DNA from: an uncultured Acholeplasmatales bacterium
Lineage (GTDB): Bacteria > Bacillota_I > Bacilli_A > Acholeplasmatales > Anaeroplasmataceae
Length of the DNA stretch: 64,000 bases
Direction: 5' to 3'
Assembly: GCA_944324705.1 (NCBI GenBank)
Contig: CALUXI010000003.1
Span: forward strand, 33,011 to 97,010
Below are positions 63,944 through 64,000 of the stretch, piece after piece (position 1 is the stretch's first letter; the number at the start of each line of letters is the position of its first letter). Made by a program: the position numbers and the translations under genes. The notes below the pieces were generated by a model. The model had not been told where the DNA came from and ran no database searches. It saw only the letters and a list, made by a program, of their open reading frames with translations.

Positions 63944-64000
63944 TTATTCTCCGCCGATTACCTTATCCAGCAGTCTTGCGGAAGTACGCTTCGCTTCCCT
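63944..64000 (-). CDS. C-terminal end of an unidentified, GC-richer gene
   Basis: The last 18 residues of a minus-strand frame, REAKRTSARLLDKVIGGE, then TAA (63944-63946). The stretch is close to 50% GC against under 30% for the window, and uses codons such as CGC, CTG and GGC that are rare in the neighbours. Probably part of an acquired element. Too short to identify. Confidence 0.4.
   Translation of the reverse strand, partial: REAKRTSARLLDKVIGGE

Overview
The window is low-GC (about 28-30% by eye), tightly packed, mostly minus-strand DNA from a Gram-positive, anaerobic member of the Bacilli. The gene order (cysS-mrnC-rlmB-sigH-rpmG-secE-nusG-rplK-rplA-rplJ and hrcA-grpE-dnaK-dnaJ-rsmE-mtaB-rpsU) is the Bacillus-type order. 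Trp is read from TGG and TGA is best read as stop, so code 11 fits. Anaerobic life is indicated by nrdD/nrdG, a 2-hydroxyacyl-CoA dehydratase activase pair and an Fe-S flavin oxidoreductase. An uncultured gut lineage near Erysipelotrichales/RF39 is my guess; the sequence alone does not prove it.

Layout. 1-4.7 kb: ribosomal-protein operon with recognisable autoregulatory leaders (L10 leader; two copies of an L1-type binding motif), a BofA-like membrane protein, nusG, a three-helix secE, rpmG, a SigH-like sigma factor and rlmB. 4.7-10.2 kb: a large P-type ATPase with a big extracytoplasmic insert, placed between rlmB and mrnC-cysS. 10.3-16.5 kb: a GLUG-type surface lipoprotein, then a plus-strand activase operon. 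16.5-28.3 kb: membrane and housekeeping genes (PAP2, Nudix, CLC, NnrD, dut, nrdDG, pgi, NifU-like, YutD, MATE). 28.3-28.9 kb is gene-poor. 28.9-33.2 kb: sugar nucleotidyltransferase, GH28 and a beta-propeller protein, a pectin/rhamnogalacturonan locus. 33.3-45.7 kb: YbaK deacylase, Old Yellow Enzyme-type oxidoreductase, a stand-alone protein resembling the C-terminal domain of FtsZ, a GntR-ABC operon, rlmD, a second ABC exporter, an ABC-F protein, GNAT and a rhamnogalacturonan acetylesterase. 45.7-54.6 kb: rpsU, mtaB, rsmE, a membrane-anchored HNH nuclease flanked by identical 38-bp repeats, and the CIRCE-controlled hrcA operon. 54.7-57.8 kb: acetolactate decarboxylase plus KDG-type permease, divergent from a PucR-type regulator. 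58.0-63.4 kb: a ClpA-like/ClpP-like/unknown three-gene operon, an MBL hydrolase and a second rpmG. 63.5-64.0 kb: a truncated GyrI-like regulator fragment next to GC-richer, apparently foreign DNA.

How it fits together. GH28, the propeller protein, the acetylesterase and the KDG permease all lack signal peptides or are transporters. This suggests import of pectin oligosaccharides and their breakdown inside the cell, with acetolactate decarboxylase linking pyruvate to acetoin. Promoters are unusually legible: many TATAAT boxes with 16-17 bp spacers were found, and most operons end in clear hairpin plus T-run terminators.

Best candidates for something undescribed: the orphan FtsZ C-terminal-domain protein that keeps the T7 synergy-loop residues; the Clp-like three-gene operon with a variant ClpP-docking loop; the P-type ATPase with an ectodomain of about 340 residues; and the HNH cassette that occupies the usual prmA position between duplicated terminators.
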